Origin: Deltaproteobacteria bacterium
Lineage (GTDB): Bacteria > Myxococcota_A > Polyangia > Polyangiales > Polyangiaceae
Reading direction: 5' to 3'
Assembly: GCA_016875405.1 (NCBI GenBank)
Contig: VGRJ01000017.1
Coordinates: forward strand, 1-64,000
DNA length: 64,000 nucleotides
Shown here piece by piece: positions 32,235-42,857 of this stretch. Under the pieces are notes generated by a model, which had not been told where the DNA came from, did not search any database, and saw nothing but the letters and a program-made list of their open reading frames with translations. The translations under genes and the position numbers were made by a program. Every line of letters starts with the position of its first letter. The stretch's first letter is position 1.

Positions 32235-33665
32235 CTACTGGGCAGCCCCCGCGACCGCCACCTCGGCGGGCACGTCGATCGCGCCCCCGAGTGTCCCGAA
32301 CTTCCCCGCGGGCACCGCCGCGGACGTCAGATCGACGCCGTTGCTCTTGACGTTCATGGAGGCGCTGTTGCCGTCGAGGTCGAGGTAGCCCTGCCCCTGG
32401 AGGATCATCGCGTAGTCGTTGCCAGAGAGCGTGTTGCCCACGAGCTTCGTCGAGGCGCTCGCGCCGTCGGTGAAAACGCCCGCGCGATAGCAGCTCGACA
32501 CGGTGTTGTTCTTCACCGTCGAGCTCGAGCCCGGTCCGAGGAACAGGCCATCGCCGATCACGGTCACCGCGAGCGACGAGCCGGGCACGCCGGTGATGTT
32601 GTTGGTGTCGATGATCGCCGTGGCCTCTCCCACGAGGGCGACGCCCGCGAAGTTGTTCTTCGCGAGGGTGTTGTTCGTCAACGTCGCATCGGCTCCCGCG
32701 GCGAGCCAGACGCCCGCACCCGACTTGCCGGTCGCGCCGTTGCCGTTGATGTTGTTGGTATCGATGATCGCCTTCGTCCCGAGTGTCAGCACGATGCCCG
32801 CGCGCGCGCTGCCGTCGATGGTGTTGCCGGAGACGGTCACGCTCGAGGGCGAATCCCCGTCGTAGCTCGCGGCGAGGATCCCGTAGCCACCAACAGCCCC
32901 CTCGGTCGTGGCAGTGATGTTGTTGGTGTCGATGATCGCGACCGAGCCAAAAACGCCAACGCCGAACTGCCCGTTGTCGGAGACGACGTTGTGGGTGATG
33001 TTGGGCTCGAAGTCTGGGGCGGTCGAGTCGTCGATTCGCAGACCCCCACCGAGGTTCGCGGTGAGGTTGTTGGTGTCGATGATGCCGGACGACCCGTCCC
33101 AGAGCAGGACGCCGACGTCGCTCGAATTGGACACGGCGCTTCGTCTCAAGGTGAGGCTCGCCTTCGTCGCGAGCACGCCGAAGCCGTGCGTCCCTTCGAC
33201 CTGGAGCCCCTCCAGCGTCGCCTCGGAGCCCGACATCAACCACACGCCGGATGTCTCGGCGCCGACGATGCGAAGTCCCTGCACGACGACCCCGGTCGCA
33301 CCCTCGACGACGAGCGCGTTCGGGCCAGGCGCCGTGAGCTCCACGCTAGCCCCGGCACCTTCGTCCGCAAGCTCGCCGCCGATGATCGTGATGGGCCTCC
33401 GGATCACGACGTTCTCGCGGTAAGTCCCCTGCCCGACGAGGATGACCGCGCCGGCCGGTGCCGCGTCTACCGCCGCGGCGAGGCTGCCTCTCGCCGACGC
33501 CGCGTTCGTTCCGTCACCCGAAGCTCCGGCGCAGACGTGGACGACGGATGACGCGCCGGCTGGAGCCGCCGGATAGCTGCAGGTGGGGTCGGCGCCCTGA
33601 CAGCCCACGGTGCCGAGCCCAAGCACCACCAAGATCCCCGCCCACTGCCGAGTCGTCGCGCGCAT
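32235..33665 (-). CDS. Right-handed beta-helix lipoprotein with IIDTNNI repeats
   Basis: A 476-residue predicted lipoprotein (lipobox GTVGC). After [13 protein letters not shown] the chain is a parallel beta-helix: [22 protein letters not shown] and [12 protein letters not shown] at the start, then many short coils such as [19 protein letters not shown]. Four coils contain nearly the same sequence, IIDTNN(I/L), spaced about 50 residues apart, and they are nearly identical at DNA level as well. Asn ladders of this kind fit the interior stack of pectin-lyase-like folds. No catalytic residues are identifiable. A role as a surface binding protein or polysaccharide-interacting protein is inferred. 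It diverges from the large kinase gene. Confidence 0.82.
   Translation of the reverse strand: MRATTRQWAGILVVLGLGTVGCQGADPTCSYPAAPAGASSVVHVCAGASGDGTNAASARGSLAAAVDAAPAGAVILVGQGTYRENVVIRRPITIIGGELADEGAGASVELTAPGPNALVVEGATGVVVQGLRIVGAETSGVWLMSGSEATLEGLQVEGTHGFGVLATKASLTLRRSAVSNSSDVGVLLWDGSSGIIDTNNLTANLGGGLRIDDSTAPDFEPNITHNVVSDNGQFGVGVFGSVAIIDTNNITATTEGAVGGYGILAASYDGDSPSSVTVSGNTIDGSARAGIVLTLGTKAIIDTNNINGNGATGKSGAGVWLAAGADATLTNNTLAKNNFAGVALVGEATAIIDTNNITGVPGSSLAVTVIGDGLFLGPGSSSTVKNNTVSSCYRAGVFTDGASASTKLVGNTLSGNDYAMILQGQGYLDLDGNSASMNVKSNGVDLTSAAVPAGKFGTLGGAIDVPAEVAVAGAAQ
32593..33086 (-). repeat. Four near-identical 24-26-nt copies encoding IIDTNN
   Basis: Plus-strand copies at 32593-32618, 32748-32771, 32914-32939 and 33061-33086, all built on GATGTTGTTGGTGTCGATGA with one or two changes. 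Spacing is 147-166 bp. They lie within the beta-helix lipoprotein gene and are the most conserved part of its coils. Confidence 0.85.
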
Positions 33666-33746
33666 CCCTCGCCGCCTTTCGGGGGCGGAGTATCGCTCGC
33701 GGCGTCAGCCGGTACAACCACGCCTTCGCGCGGCGCGCGATTCGAT

Positions 33747-33752
33747 TATGCT
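33747..33752 (+). promoter_or_regulatory. -10-like TATGCT, 9 nt before kinase start
   Basis: TATGCT ends 9 nt before the ATG at 33762. No Shine-Dalgarno and no clear -35. Confidence 0.4.
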
Positions 33753-33761
33753 CCGCGCGGC

Positions 33762-36700
33762 ATGGCATCGGGGTCGCCGCCGGAGTCCGTCGACATGCTC
33801 GGGTTTCCGCGCACGCCGGGGGAGGCCCCCGAGCTCGCGCCGGGGACCGAAATCGATCAGTTCCGCGTGAGCCGACTGCTCGGTCGCGGAGGCATGGGTG
33901 AGGTCTACCTCGCGCGTGACACGAAGCTCGGACGGCGCGTCGCCCTCAAGCTGATGACCGCCGAGCTCGGGCTCGTGCCGGAGCACCTCGCGCGTTTCCT
34001 CGACGAGGCGCGCGCGACGGCGCGGTTCAATCACCCCAACATCGTCACGGTGTACGGCGTCGGCGAGTACCGCGGGTCGCCCTACCTCGCGCTCGAGTAC
34101 CTCGAGGGGCGTGACCTGGCGCAGCGCATCGAGGAGCGACGACCGAGCATCCCCGAGACGCTGCGCGTGATGCTGAGCGTCTCGGAGGCCCTCGAAGAGG
34201 CGCACAAGCATGGCGTCTACCACCGCGATCTGAAGCCGAGCAACGTGGTCATCCCCGACGACGGGCGCCCGCGCGTGATCGACTTTGGCCTTGCGCAGCT
34301 CGCGCGGGGCAACGAAGCGAGCGACGTCCCGATGAGCTCGCTCGCGACCGTGCTGAACGCGCAGGCCGCGGCGCCGACCGGCGCCGGGACGCCGGCGTAC
34401 ATGGCCCCTGAGCAATGGAGCGCGGGCGAATGCACCGGCGCGGCGGACGTGTGGGCGCTCGGGGTGATGCTGTACGAGCTATGCACGGGGAGCCTGCCGT
34501 TCGAGGCGCCGACGCTGATGGGCCTCGCGGTGCAGGTGTGCGGCGACGCGCCCTCGCCCCGCCTCGAGGACGCGATGCCGGATGTCCCGGCCGACCTCAC
34601 GGCGCTCGTGGCGCGCTGCCTTGAGAAGAAGCCCGAGGCCCGCCCCACGGCAAGCGACGTGGTGCTCGAACTGCGCGCTCTCGCCCTGCCGGCGACGACG
34701 AGCCTGCGCGGGACTGAGAGCCCTTATCGCGGCCTCTTGCCGTTCGCGGAGGAGCACGCGGGCTTCTTTTTCGGGCGCGAGCCCGAGATCGCGGCGGCCC
34801 TCGAGCGCCTGAGGCACCAACCGGTTCTCACCATCGTCGCCCCGTCGGGTGCGGGCAAGAGCTCGTTCGTGCACGCCGGCCTGCTGCCGCGCCTCCGCGA
34901 GCAACAGCGCTGGGTCGTCTTGAAGGTGCGACCGGGCGCGCGGCCTTTCGAGGCGCTCGCGGGCAGGCTCACGCGCACGATGCGAACAAGCACCGAGCTC
35001 GCGAGCGAGTCGGAGGCGTCGTCCATCACGTCGCTCGCGTCGCGGCTACAGGCCATCCCCTCGCGCCTCGCGCTCGAGCTGCGCGCCCTCGCCGCGCGCG
35101 AACAGGCGGGCGTATTGCTCGTCGTCGATCAGCTCGAAGAGGTCGTCGCGACGATCGAGGACGAGACCGCTCGCACCGCCTTCGTCGAGGCCGTCTGCCT
35201 CGCCGCCGACGACCCGGAAGAGCCCGTCCGCGCGGTCCTCGCGCTGCGGGACGATTACCTCGGACGGCTGAGCCTCGGACCTGCTGCGACTGCCGCGCTC
35301 GCCCAGGTCACCGTCTTGCGACCGCTCGACGCCGACGCTCTCCGCGAGGTCCTCGAGGGGCCCTTGCGCGTGCTCGGACATCGCTTCGAAGACGAGGCGC
35401 TGGTCGAGCAAATGACGTCTGCCGTCCGGCACGAGCCCTCTGCGCTGCCGCTCTTGCAGTTCGCCGCCCAGCAACTCTGGGAGCAACGCGACACCGAGCG
35501 GCGACTGCTGCTGCGCGACCTCTACGAGCGCATCGGCGGCGTCGAAGGCGCGCTCGCCCAGCACGCCGACGGGCTCCTTGCAGGCCTATCGCCGACCGAG
35601 CGTGACCTCGCTCGCGCGGTCCTCGTACGGCTCGTGACGCCCGAGCGCTCGCGGCGGCTCGTCCCACAGGCCACGCTGGTGTCCGAGCTCGCCGAGCATC
35701 GCCGAGAGGAGGTCGAGGCGACGCTCGCTCGCCTCACGGTGGGCCGCCTCGTCGGCGTTCGCCGCGCGCAAGATCGCTCAGGCTCGGTCCTGCTCGAGCT
35801 CGCACATGAGTCTTTGATCCGACGGTGGTCGACGCTCTCGAAGTGGCTCGATGAGAGCCGCGAAGACTTGACGTTTGCCATTGAGATCGGTCAAGCATCC
35901 CAGCTTTGGGATCGACGCGGGCGTCGCGACGAGGAGCTCTGGCAAGGCGACGCGCTGTCCGACGCGCTGCGAACCCGCGCCCGCCACAAGACCCCGCTGC
36001 CAGCGCTCAGCGAAGCCTTCCTCGCCGCAGCTACCGCGCGCGCAACCCGGAGGCGCCGTCGTCGCACGTTCGCGATCGCGGGCGCATTCGGCGCGCTGAC
36101 ACTCGTCGCGGTGGTCCTCGCCTACCTCGAGCGTCGCGCCGAGCACGAGCGTCGCCACGCGGTCGAGCAAGAGGCCATCGCGGAGCTCGAGCGCGAGCGC
36201 GCCGAGGCACGGCGTGCGGAGGCCACCATCGCAGCCGCCTCCCGCGACCTCGCGGGGAGGAACCTGCTCGAGGCGCGAGCCCGGCTGCGCACCGGCTTTG
36301 AGAGGGCCGACTCGGTCGAGGCGCGCGCACTCTTCTGGACGCTGCGCGACGAGCCCCTCCTCTTCCGCGGGGATCTCGGGGTCGTCGCGTACGGCGTCGC
36401 GCTGTCACCCGACGGGAAGCTCCTCGCCGCAGCCGTTCAGAATGGCTCGATCTACGTCTTCTCGACGAGCACGAGCGCTCTCCGGATCTTGCGCGGCTAT
36501 TCGGACCAGGCGACGGACGTCGCGTTCTCGAGCGATGGGAAGCTCCTCGCGTCGGCCGGCCTCGATGGAGAGATTCGCCTGTGGGACGTGGCGACCGGCG
36601 CGACGAAGGGCGTGCTCGGTCGTCACCGCGGCGCGGCCGGCGGGCTCGCGTTCGGGACGCGCGGGCGGCTCGTGTCGGTCGGACGTCTCGACGGCGAGCT

Positions 36701-39041
36701 CAAGATTTGGGACGTCGTCGGGAACAAGCTCGTGCGCACCCTCATCGCGGGCGACGGGGCGCACGGCGCAACCTGGAGCCCCGACGGAACGACGATCTAC
36801 GCGAGCTGCCGCGACAAGCTCGTTCGCCGCTGGAACGTCGAGAACGGCGACGAGCTCCCCGCGCTCTCGGGCAACGAGGACGCCGTACGTGCCGTGGCGG
36901 TGAGCCCTGACGGCGCCCTCGTCGCGAGCGCCGGTGCCGATCGAACCGTACGGCTCTGGCGCAGCGCCACCGGCGAGCTCACCTCGACCTTGCAAGGTCA
37001 CGGTGGCCGCGTCGCAGACGTGTCGTTCTCGGCCGACGGCACGCGCCTCGCGTCGGCGAGCTACGACGGGACCATCCGGCTGTGGGACCCCGCCACCGGC
37101 CGCCTCGCGCGCATCCTCGCGGCGCACGAGGGTGGCGTCGCGGCGGCTCGGTTCGGTGCGAAGGGGTCCCTCCTCGCGAGCGGCGGCTTCGACAAAGCCG
37201 TTCAGCTCTGGGACATCGAGCGGCCCGGGACGACGGGACCGACCTCGACGGCGAGCGGCACCGTGAGCGGCGTCGCCTTCTCGGCCGATGGCTCGCAGGT
37301 CGCATCCGCGAGCGGCGACGGCAAGGTGCGGGTGTGGGACGCGAAGACCGGTGTGCTCGCGACCGAGCTCGCCGCGCATCAGGGCGCCGTCGAGGCTGTC
37401 GCGTTCGCGGCAGACGGCACCTTGGCCTCCGCGGGGCTCGATCGTTCCGTCCGGCTCTGGCAGCCGACGAGCAACGCTCCCTCGCGCATTCTCCTCGGTC
37501 ATGAGCAAGGTGTGTACGGTGTCGACATTGCGCCCGACGGGCTCATAGCGACCGGCGGCGGCGACAAGACCGTCCGGCTCTGGAAGGGCGACGAGACCTC
37601 GCGCCTCCTCGTCGGTCACACCGAGGGCGTCTACCGGGTGCGCTTCTCGCCCGACGCGAGGCGCCTCGCCTCGACCAGCGTCGATGGGACGACGCGCTTG
37701 TGGAATGTCGCAACCGGCGCCTCGGAGCGCGTGCTCCCGAGCGAGGGGGACCGAAGCTACGGCCTCGCGTTCTTGCCCGACGGGAAGCGGCTCGCGACGG
37801 GCGGGTTCGACGGGGCGGTACGCTTCTGGGACATGACGACGGGGCTCGGAGAGCTCTTCGCGAAGCACCCTGGTCGCGTCTACGACCTCGCCTTCACGCT
37901 CGACGGACAACGTCTCGCGACGTCGTGCTCGGACGGGATCGCGCGAATCTACGACGTCGCCACGAAGAAGCCGCTCGAGCTGCGCGGACACCGCGGCGAG
38001 GTGAACACGGTCGCCTTCACGCCGAGCGGCGAGCTCCTCGCGACGTCGGGAGATGACGGCACCGTGCGCCTGTGGGACACGGTGACTGGGCGCGCGGCGT
38101 GGCGTGCCCCCGCGCTTCTGTCTCGACCCGCGCGACTTCTGACGCACCTCGGCTGGCGAATCCTCGACGGCAAAGCGCATCGCGAGGCGTCCGACAGCGC
38201 GCTGATGCGGCGTGCCGCGGAGGTGGGGGTCCGCGTCGACGAGGCGCCTCTCGAAGCGGGCGGGACGGCGTGCTTGGTGGGCGTCGACGGCAAGCTCGAG
38301 GTCTGGGACCTCGGAAGCGATCGCGTAATCGCCGAGCGACAGGGGTCGTCCGGCGACGAGGTCACGGCGATGCCCGACGGCTGCGCGGTGCGCTCGGGTG
38401 GGGCCGTGCGGCTCGTGACGCGTGGCGGCGCGACGAAGGAGCTCGACCTCCAGGGGAACGCGAGCACTCTCGCCTGGGCCGATGCGACGCTCGTCGTCGC
38501 GGCCGGCGCAGAGGCAGTCCTGCTCGATGCCTCGGGCACGACGAAGGCGCGGCGGCCGATCCCCGTCGGCGCGACGGCGGTGACGCTCATGACGTTGGCC
38601 GTCGGCGACGCGAACCATCGCTACCTCCTCGGGGGCTACGGCGACGGCAACGTCGAGAGTCACGCCGTTGATGAGGGCGCGCCGCTGCTTCCACGAGCCG
38701 AGCGCGCCTCCTCGAGCCTCGTCAGCCTCGTTCGCCCCGGCCCGCCCGGGACGTTGTTCGTCGGTCACGCGGACGGGACGCTCGGGCTCGTCGATCTCCG
38801 TACCGGGAAGTTGCTCCGCAAGGCCGCGCTCCACGGTCCCATCGCGCACGCGCTGCTCGCCGGCGCGTTCCTGCACGTCGCATCAGGCCTCGGGCACCAC
38901 ATGACGTGGGACGTCTCGACGTTCACGGCCGACGGGTGCGCGCTCCTCGAGGAGCTCTGGCGCGCCATCCCGATCGTCTGGCAGGATGGTCGCATCGTCG
39001 AGGCGCCCGCGCCGACCGACCATCGCTGCCGCAAACCGTGA
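33762..39041 (+). CDS. Ser/Thr protein kinase fused to STAND NTPase and WD40 propellers
   Basis: A 1759-residue multidomain protein. Residues 34-305 are a complete Hanks-type kinase: Gly loop [10 protein letters not shown], Lys63 in [13 protein letters not shown] (154-161) and DFG (174-176). A short link ([20 protein letters not shown]) leads to a STAND NTPase with P-loop [10 protein letters not shown] (about 360) and Walker B-like [11 protein letters not shown] single hydrophobic segment lies at about 769-789. From about 870 I count 14 WD40 units with regular endings ([27 protein letters not shown]), enough for two seven-bladed propellers, then a less regular propeller-like C-terminus. It is probably a signalling or sensor protein; STAND proteins oligomerise on ligand binding. 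The gene stands alone between divergent and unrelated neighbours. Confidence 0.93.
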   Translation: MASGSPPESVDMLGFPRTPGEAPELAPGTEIDQFRVSRLLGRGGMGEVYLARDTKLGRRVALKLMTAELGLVPEHLARFLDEARATARFNHPNIVTVYGVGEYRGSPYLALEYLEGRDLAQRIEERRPSIPETLRVMLSVSEALEEAHKHGVYHRDLKPSNVVIPDDGRPRVIDFGLAQLARGNEASDVPMSSLATVLNAQAAAPTGAGTPAYMAPEQWSAGECTGAADVWALGVMLYELCTGSLPFEAPTLMGLAVQVCGDAPSPRLEDAMPDVPADLTALVARCLEKKPEARPTASDVVLELRALALPATTSLRGTESPYRGLLPFAEEHAGFFFGREPEIAAALERLRHQPVLTIVAPSGAGKSSFVHAGLLPRLREQQRWVVLKVRPGARPFEALAGRLTRTMRTSTELASESEASSITSLASRLQAIPSRLALELRALAAREQAGVLLVVDQLEEVVATIEDETARTAFVEAVCLAADDPEEPVRAVLALRDDYLGRLSLGPAATAALAQVTVLRPLDADALREVLEGPLRVLGHRFEDEALVEQMTSAVRHEPSALPLLQFAAQQLWEQRDTERRLLLRDLYERIGGVEGALAQHADGLLAGLSPTERDLARAVLVRLVTPERSRRLVPQATLVSELAEHRREEVEATLARLTVGRLVGVRRAQDRSGSVLLELAHESLIRRWSTLSKWLDESREDLTFAIEIGQASQLWDRRGRRDEELWQGDALSDALRTRARHKTPLPALSEAFLAAATARATRRRRRRTFAIAGAFGALTLVAVVLAYLERRAEHERRHAVEQEAIAELERERAEARRAEATIAAASRDLAGRNLLEARARLRTGFERADSVEARALFWTLRDEPLLFRGDLGVVAYGVALSPDGKLLAAAVQNGSIYVFSTSTSALRILRGYSDQATDVAFSSDGKLLASAGLDGEIRLWDVATGATKGVLGRHRGAAGGLAFGTRGRLVSVGRLDGELKIWDVVGNKLVRTLIAGDGAHGATWSPDGTTIYASCRDKLVRRWNVENGDELPALSGNEDAVRAVAVSPDGALVASAGADRTVRLWRSATGELTSTLQGHGGRVADVSFSADGTRLASASYDGTIRLWDPATGRLARILAAHEGGVAAARFGAKGSLLASGGFDKAVQLWDIERPGTTGPTSTASGTVSGVAFSADGSQVASASGDGKVRVWDAKTGVLATELAAHQGAVEAVAFAADGTLASAGLDRSVRLWQPTSNAPSRILLGHEQGVYGVDIAPDGLIATGGGDKTVRLWKGDETSRLLVGHTEGVYRVRFSPDARRLASTSVDGTTRLWNVATGASERVLPSEGDRSYGLAFLPDGKRLATGGFDGAVRFWDMTTGLGELFAKHPGRVYDLAFTLDGQRLATSCSDGIARIYDVATKKPLELRGHRGEVNTVAFTPSGELLATSGDDGTVRLWDTVTGRAAWRAPALLSRPARLLTHLGWRILDGKAHREASDSALMRRAAEVGVRVDEAPLEAGGTACLVGVDGKLEVWDLGSDRVIAERQGSSGDEVTAMPDGCAVRSGGAVRLVTRGGATKELDLQGNASTLAWADATLVVAAGAEAVLLDASGTTKARRPIPVGATAVTLMTLAVGDANHRYLLGGYGDGNVESHAVDEGAPLLPRAERASSSLVSLVRPGPPGTLFVGHADGTLGLVDLRTGKLLRKAALHGPIAHALLAGAFLHVASGLGHHMTWDVSTFTADGCALLEELWRAIPIVWQDGRIVEAPAPTDHRCRKP

Positions 39042-39142
39042 CGCGCCGCTGGTTATCGGAGAGGTGGGCCGACGCAGCCACGGCGAGCGAGGTCGCGAGC
39101 CGGGCGATTGGCTCCGACGAGGCGTCGTGATAGCCGCGCGGG

Positions 39143-39814
39143 GTGGATAAGCCGGCAGTGAAGGGCAGCTACGAGCGCGCCTACCACGACGAGGTGCACG
39201 GTCGGCTCGGAGACACGCCGCGCTACTACGACCTGAAGGCCAGGCAGGCGGTCGGTGACTACTTCGCCGACGTCGACCCACGAGGCGACGTGTTCGAGTT
39301 CGGGCTCGGGCTCGGCAAGAACGTCGCGCGCCTACCCCATGCCTCGGGCTTCGACGTGTCGGAGTACGCGCGCTCGTTCAGCGCGTCGAAGGGCGTGCGC
39401 GTGTATGCATCGATGGACGACGTCCCGCGCGGTGCGTTCGACACGGTCCTATGCTCGCACGTCCTCGAGCACGTCGAGCAACCGCTCGCGACGCTCGAGC
39501 TCCTGGGGTCCCTTCTTCGTCCGAACGGGCGCCTCGTCGTCGTCCTACCCGCCGAGGAGCACGCGCCCTCAACCCTGACGGTTGACGTCCATCAACACCT
39601 CTACGCATGGACGTTCCGCACCATCAACAACCTGCTCGATCGCGCCGGCTTCGAGGTGCTGCACAATCGGTACGTATACCGCACGGCGCAGTTCAAGCTG
39701 CGTCACGTCGCGCGGCTCTCGTACCGCTTGTACGACCTTCAGACCCGCGCGCTCGGCAGGCTGCTTGATCGCAAGAACCTCGTCGTGGTCGCGCGCGCCA
39801 AGACCGCGCGCTGA
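39143..39814 (+). CDS. Class I SAM-dependent methyltransferase
   Basis: A 223-residue enzyme. The SAM motif is DVFEFGLGLGKNVARLP (about 50-66), followed by the acidic strand GFDVSEYARSF and CSHVLEHVEQPLATLELL, the Methyltransf_11/23-type 'H-V-L-E-H' block. The second half (HQHLYAWTFRTINNLLDRAGFEV) matches methyltransferases acting on small molecules or on lipid/sugar intermediates. The acceptor is unknown. The GTG at 39143 is followed 15 bp later by another in-frame GTG; either may start the protein. It lies 101 bp after the kinase gene. Confidence 0.88.
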   Translation: MDKPAVKGSYERAYHDEVHGRLGDTPRYYDLKARQAVGDYFADVDPRGDVFEFGLGLGKNVARLPHASGFDVSEYARSFSASKGVRVYASMDDVPRGAFDTVLCSHVLEHVEQPLATLELLGSLLRPNGRLVVVLPAEEHAPSTLTVDVHQHLYAWTFRTINNLLDRAGFEVLHNRYVYRTAQFKLRHVARLSYRLYDLQTRALGRLLDRKNLVVVARAKTAR

Positions 39815-39830
39815 GGCCCGTGGGCGAGGC

Positions 39831-40220
39831 TCAGCGGCGCCGCAGCTTGTACGCGTAGAGGACCCCGACGGGATCGTCGGTCGGAGTCCCGATGGGGCGG
39901 TTTCGGAGGAGCTTCTGCACGCACTGCGCCGCCTCGGTCGACACCTTCTGGGCGCGCGTCACCTCGACGCCTTCGGCGCGCCCGCGCTCGCGCACGAGGA
40001 ACTGTACGTCGAGCCTCCCGGCGTCACCCGAGAGGCCTCCGTGCGTCGAGACGCAGCTCGCCACGCCCTCGCGGGTTCGCTCGAGGGCCGCCTCGAGCTC
40101 GCCAATCGTCCCCCCCGTGAGCTTCGGCTTCGAAAGCGAGACCTCAGGAGGCGCGACCGCCTCCTCGGCGTGTGCGGTCACGGCACCGAGGAGGAGCGCA
40201 GCGAGGAGCAGAGGGCGCAT
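39831..40220 (-). CDS. Small secreted protein, AgmX/TonB-C-like
   Basis: A 129-residue protein with a signal peptide (MRPLLLAALLLGAVTAHA, cleavage after AHA). Residues about 50-125 resemble the C-terminal module of AgmX/PglI- or TonB-like myxobacterial proteins, where an early Cys (VASCVSTHG) and a later one (AAQCVQKLL) bracket a strand pair (RLDVQFLVRERGRAEGVEVTRAQ). It is the last gene after pilQ, 37 bp from it on the same strand, so it may be part of the pilus operon. A periplasmic role with the pilus or in envelope mechanics is inferred only from position. Confidence 0.6.
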   Translation of the reverse strand: MRPLLLAALLLGAVTAHAEEAVAPPEVSLSKPKLTGGTIGELEAALERTREGVASCVSTHGGLSGDAGRLDVQFLVRERGRAEGVEVTRAQKVSTEAAQCVQKLLRNRPIGTPTDDPVGVLYAYKLRRR

Positions 40221-40257
40221 GACGAGAGGTCCGTCTGGAGAGGTCAGCCCGTGCCGC

Positions 40258-42588
40258 TCAGCGACCGAGGGCCTCGGCCCGGTTCACGATGCGAGGCGTG
40301 AGGAAGATCACGAGCTCGCTGCGAGTGTCGCTCGCGCGTCGGCGCTGAAAGAGCACGCCGAGGACCGGGATGTCGCCGAGGACCGGGATCTGGTCGATGT
40401 TGCGACCGGTGTTGCGGCTGTAGATGCCGCCGATGACCGCCGTGTGACCGTCGCGCACGATGAGCTCGGTCTCGGCCTCGCGGCGGAGGATCGTCGGGTC
40501 ACCGCGCGCCGACGTCTGGTTGAAGTCGGGCTCGTCTCGGTTCACGCGGACGTGCATCGCGATGCTGCCGTCGGCGGTGACATGCGGTTTGACGAGGAGC
40601 TGAAGGCGCGCCTCCTGAAAGACCGTCTGCACGCCTTGGGCGCTCACCTGCGAGAATGGGATCAACGTGCCCTGAACGATGCGCGCTTCGTTGTTGTCGA
40701 GCGCCAGGATGCGCGGGCTCGACACGACGCGGAGCATGCCAGTCGTCTCGGCCGCAGAGAGACGAACGGCCAGGTTCACGGTGTTGTCGATCGAGCCGAG
40801 CGTAAGGCCAAGCGCGCCACCGGCCCCCGTACCGACGGTCGCCGGGAGGTTGACCGCAAAGTTCGGGTTGGCGACGGTGTTGACGCGCGGGGACAAGCCG
40901 CCGGTCGGAGTGTTGGGGTCGCTCGCGCCGCCGATGAGCCCGATCGACGACGGGAACGACGTGCCCGTCTCGTTGCCGGTCCCAGGGCTGAAGGCGACGT
41001 CTCCACCCCACTGGATGCCGACGTCACGCTTGAACGAGCTCGTCGCCTCGACGATGCGGGCCTCGATGAGGACCTGCGGCGTCTGCGTGTCGAGGGCGCG
41101 GATGAGCTCCTCGATGCGGTTCAGGTTGCCGGCGACGTCCTGCGCGATGATCACGTTGGTGCGCGGGTCGACGGTGAGCGAGCCGCGCGGCGAGACCATC
41201 TCCTTCGCACGCAGCGCCATTTCGGGCGCGGTCGCGTACGAGACCGGGATGAGGCGAACCTCGAGCGGCTCGAGCTGCAGGCGGCTGCGGAGCTCCTTGA
41301 TCTTGAGCTCGCGCTCCTGGGCGAGATCGGCGGCGAGCGCGATGCGCACGATGTTGCCACGGCGCTCCATGCCAAGCTTCTTGGCGCGAAGGATGGTCTC
41401 GAGCGCTTCGTCCCAGGGGACGTTCTTCATGCGGATCGTCACCGACCCGGTGACGTTGTCCGCCGCGACGATGTTCACGTTACCCACATCTGCCAGGATG
41501 CGGAACACGTTGTGAATGTCGGCGTCCTTGAGGTCGAGGTCGACGCGGCGAGCGGCGGGTCGACCGCGACGATCGTCGAGCTGCATCGGCGTACCCGGGA
41601 ACGCGCCGGCTTGGTCGGGCTCGCTCTTCCACTCGCTCGCGGGCGCACCGGCCTCGGGCGCGAGGGCATCCCCGAACGCGACGAGTGACGCCGGCCCCGC
41701 CTCGGGCGAGAGCGTCCGGGTCCGCCGCGCGACGCCGCCGTCGCCGGCGACGCCGGTGAGCGAAGGGTCGTGGACGCCCTTTGCGAACACGTAGTGAAGG
41801 CCAGCGCCGAGCTTGACGACGACGCCGGTGGCCTGGGCGTCATGGTCGACGTCGAGGACCACCTTGCCGTCCTTACGGTAGGTGCTGACGGCGTGGACGA
41901 GGCCCCCGTAGGCTCCGACGTCGAGCGTTCGGACGAGCGAGTTCGGCACCGCGACGTCGTCGAGCTCGAGCACCGAGCGCGTGGGCGAGCGCCCGAACGT
42001 ACGGTACGCGGGCGTTCCGCTCAGCTCGAGCACGACGCGATCTTGGGTGTTTCCGCGGTCGAAGTGGACGTCTCGGACGAGCACTTGCGAGCGAGCCTCG
42101 GCCGTGGGCTTTTCGCCGCGCGCGGAGGCCGGCCCCGTCTTCTCGGCCGGGACGAGGGCGATGCGGAGGCCCTCGGCGGACGGCTTGATGCGGTAGGTGG
42201 CCGGCTGCGTCAGCTGGATGAGGACCCGGGTCGTGAGCGCGCCGTCGGAGCGAAACTCCTGCGTCATCACGCCGCCGACGACGCCCTTCGACTCGGTGAT
42301 CGCCGCGTCGACCTGACTCGCGGTGGTGTCGCGAAGATCGAGGACGAGCCGTCTCCCGTCCTGCGCGACGTGCGCGGAGTAGACGGGCTCGCTGTCGCTC
42401 TTGACGACGACCTCGCTGCCCCCGTCGGCGATCTCGAGCAGCTTCACCGCTGTGATCTGGCAGCGCCCGGGGCGCGCACCGACGTTGGAGCTCAGCGTCG
42501 TGGCTGAGAAAACGAGCATTAGGAGGAGAGCGCCGCGTACCAAGGCTCTTCGCGCCGCGCCGATGGATCCGTCCACTTCTGCACGCAT
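40258..42588 (-). CDS. pilQ: Type IV pilus secretin PilQ
   Basis: A 776-residue outer-membrane secretin through which type IV pili pass. After an N-terminal signal region come AMIN-type beta-domains that bind peptidoglycan (VKLLEIADGGSEVVVKSDSE, then a second at about 175-285). The STN/N0 domain follows (NIVAADNVTGSVTIRMKNVPWDEAL, about 375-400), then N1 (LIPVSYATAPEMALRAKEMVS, NVIIAQDVAGNLNRIEEL) and the secretin core (QVLIEARIVEATSSFKRDVGIQWGG to VIFLTPRIV). It is shorter than M. xanthus PilQ. It is in the pilMNOPQ order but separated from pilP by 269 bp. A TATCGT hexamer 9 nt before the ATG suggests it has its own promoter. Confidence 0.96.
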   Translation of the reverse strand: MRAEVDGSIGAARRALVRGALLLMLVFSATTLSSNVGARPGRCQITAVKLLEIADGGSEVVVKSDSEPVYSAHVAQDGRRLVLDLRDTTASQVDAAITESKGVVGGVMTQEFRSDGALTTRVLIQLTQPATYRIKPSAEGLRIALVPAEKTGPASARGEKPTAEARSQVLVRDVHFDRGNTQDRVVLELSGTPAYRTFGRSPTRSVLELDDVAVPNSLVRTLDVGAYGGLVHAVSTYRKDGKVVLDVDHDAQATGVVVKLGAGLHYVFAKGVHDPSLTGVAGDGGVARRTRTLSPEAGPASLVAFGDALAPEAGAPASEWKSEPDQAGAFPGTPMQLDDRRGRPAARRVDLDLKDADIHNVFRILADVGNVNIVAADNVTGSVTIRMKNVPWDEALETILRAKKLGMERRGNIVRIALAADLAQERELKIKELRSRLQLEPLEVRLIPVSYATAPEMALRAKEMVSPRGSLTVDPRTNVIIAQDVAGNLNRIEELIRALDTQTPQVLIEARIVEATSSFKRDVGIQWGGDVAFSPGTGNETGTSFPSSIGLIGGASDPNTPTGGLSPRVNTVANPNFAVNLPATVGTGAGGALGLTLGSIDNTVNLAVRLSAAETTGMLRVVSSPRILALDNNEARIVQGTLIPFSQVSAQGVQTVFQEARLQLLVKPHVTADGSIAMHVRVNRDEPDFNQTSARGDPTILRREAETELIVRDGHTAVIGGIYSRNTGRNIDQIPVLGDIPVLGVLFQRRRASDTRSELVIFLTPRIVNRAEALGR

Positions 42589-42597
42589 ACGGTGGTG

Positions 42598-42603
42598 ACG
42601 ATA
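42598..42603 (-). promoter_or_regulatory. -10-like TATCGT, 9 nt before pilQ start
   Basis: On the minus strand TATCGT ends 9 nt before the ATG at 42588, inside the pilP-pilQ gap. It would allow pilQ to be transcribed separately from pilMNOP. Confidence 0.4.
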
Positions 42604-42797
42604 GCGAACGGTCCTCGGGTGGGCCTAATTCGTGGTGCGGATCATGCTCGCGCTTCGAGGAATTGCTCGCGGCGTGCGCGGTGTCTCTCGTTCGCGCGCG
42701 AGGTTCGCCGAGGTCGGGGGTCGGCCGGGTGTCGGAGCGCGCCGGCGCTGGCCCTCCCTACGCGCTCGGCGTCGCGGTTCTCTGGCCGCGAAAGCAC

Positions 42798-42829
42798 TCG
42801 ACCCCGCGAGCCACGAGGGCTGCGGGGTC
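42798..42829 (-). other. Strong hairpin in the pilP-pilQ gap
   Basis: CGACCCCGC, one unpaired base, AGCC, loop ACGAG, GGCT, GCGGGGTCG: 13 base pairs with a single bulge, 29 bp past the pilP stop. No T-tract follows. It could end or attenuate pilMNOP transcription or stabilise the mRNA 3' end. The rest of the 269-bp gap shows nothing else recognisable apart from the pilQ -10-like site. Confidence 0.5.
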
Positions 42830-42857
42830 GCGAGGGTCGTCGTGCGACGAGGGCCCG

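Noticed and set aside
36405-38876. An 823-codon open frame on the minus strand inside the kinase-WD40 gene
   Set aside because: High GC content leaves antisense frames open. The plus strand has recognisable kinase, P-loop and WD40 repeats; the antisense product is Arg-rich with no motif.
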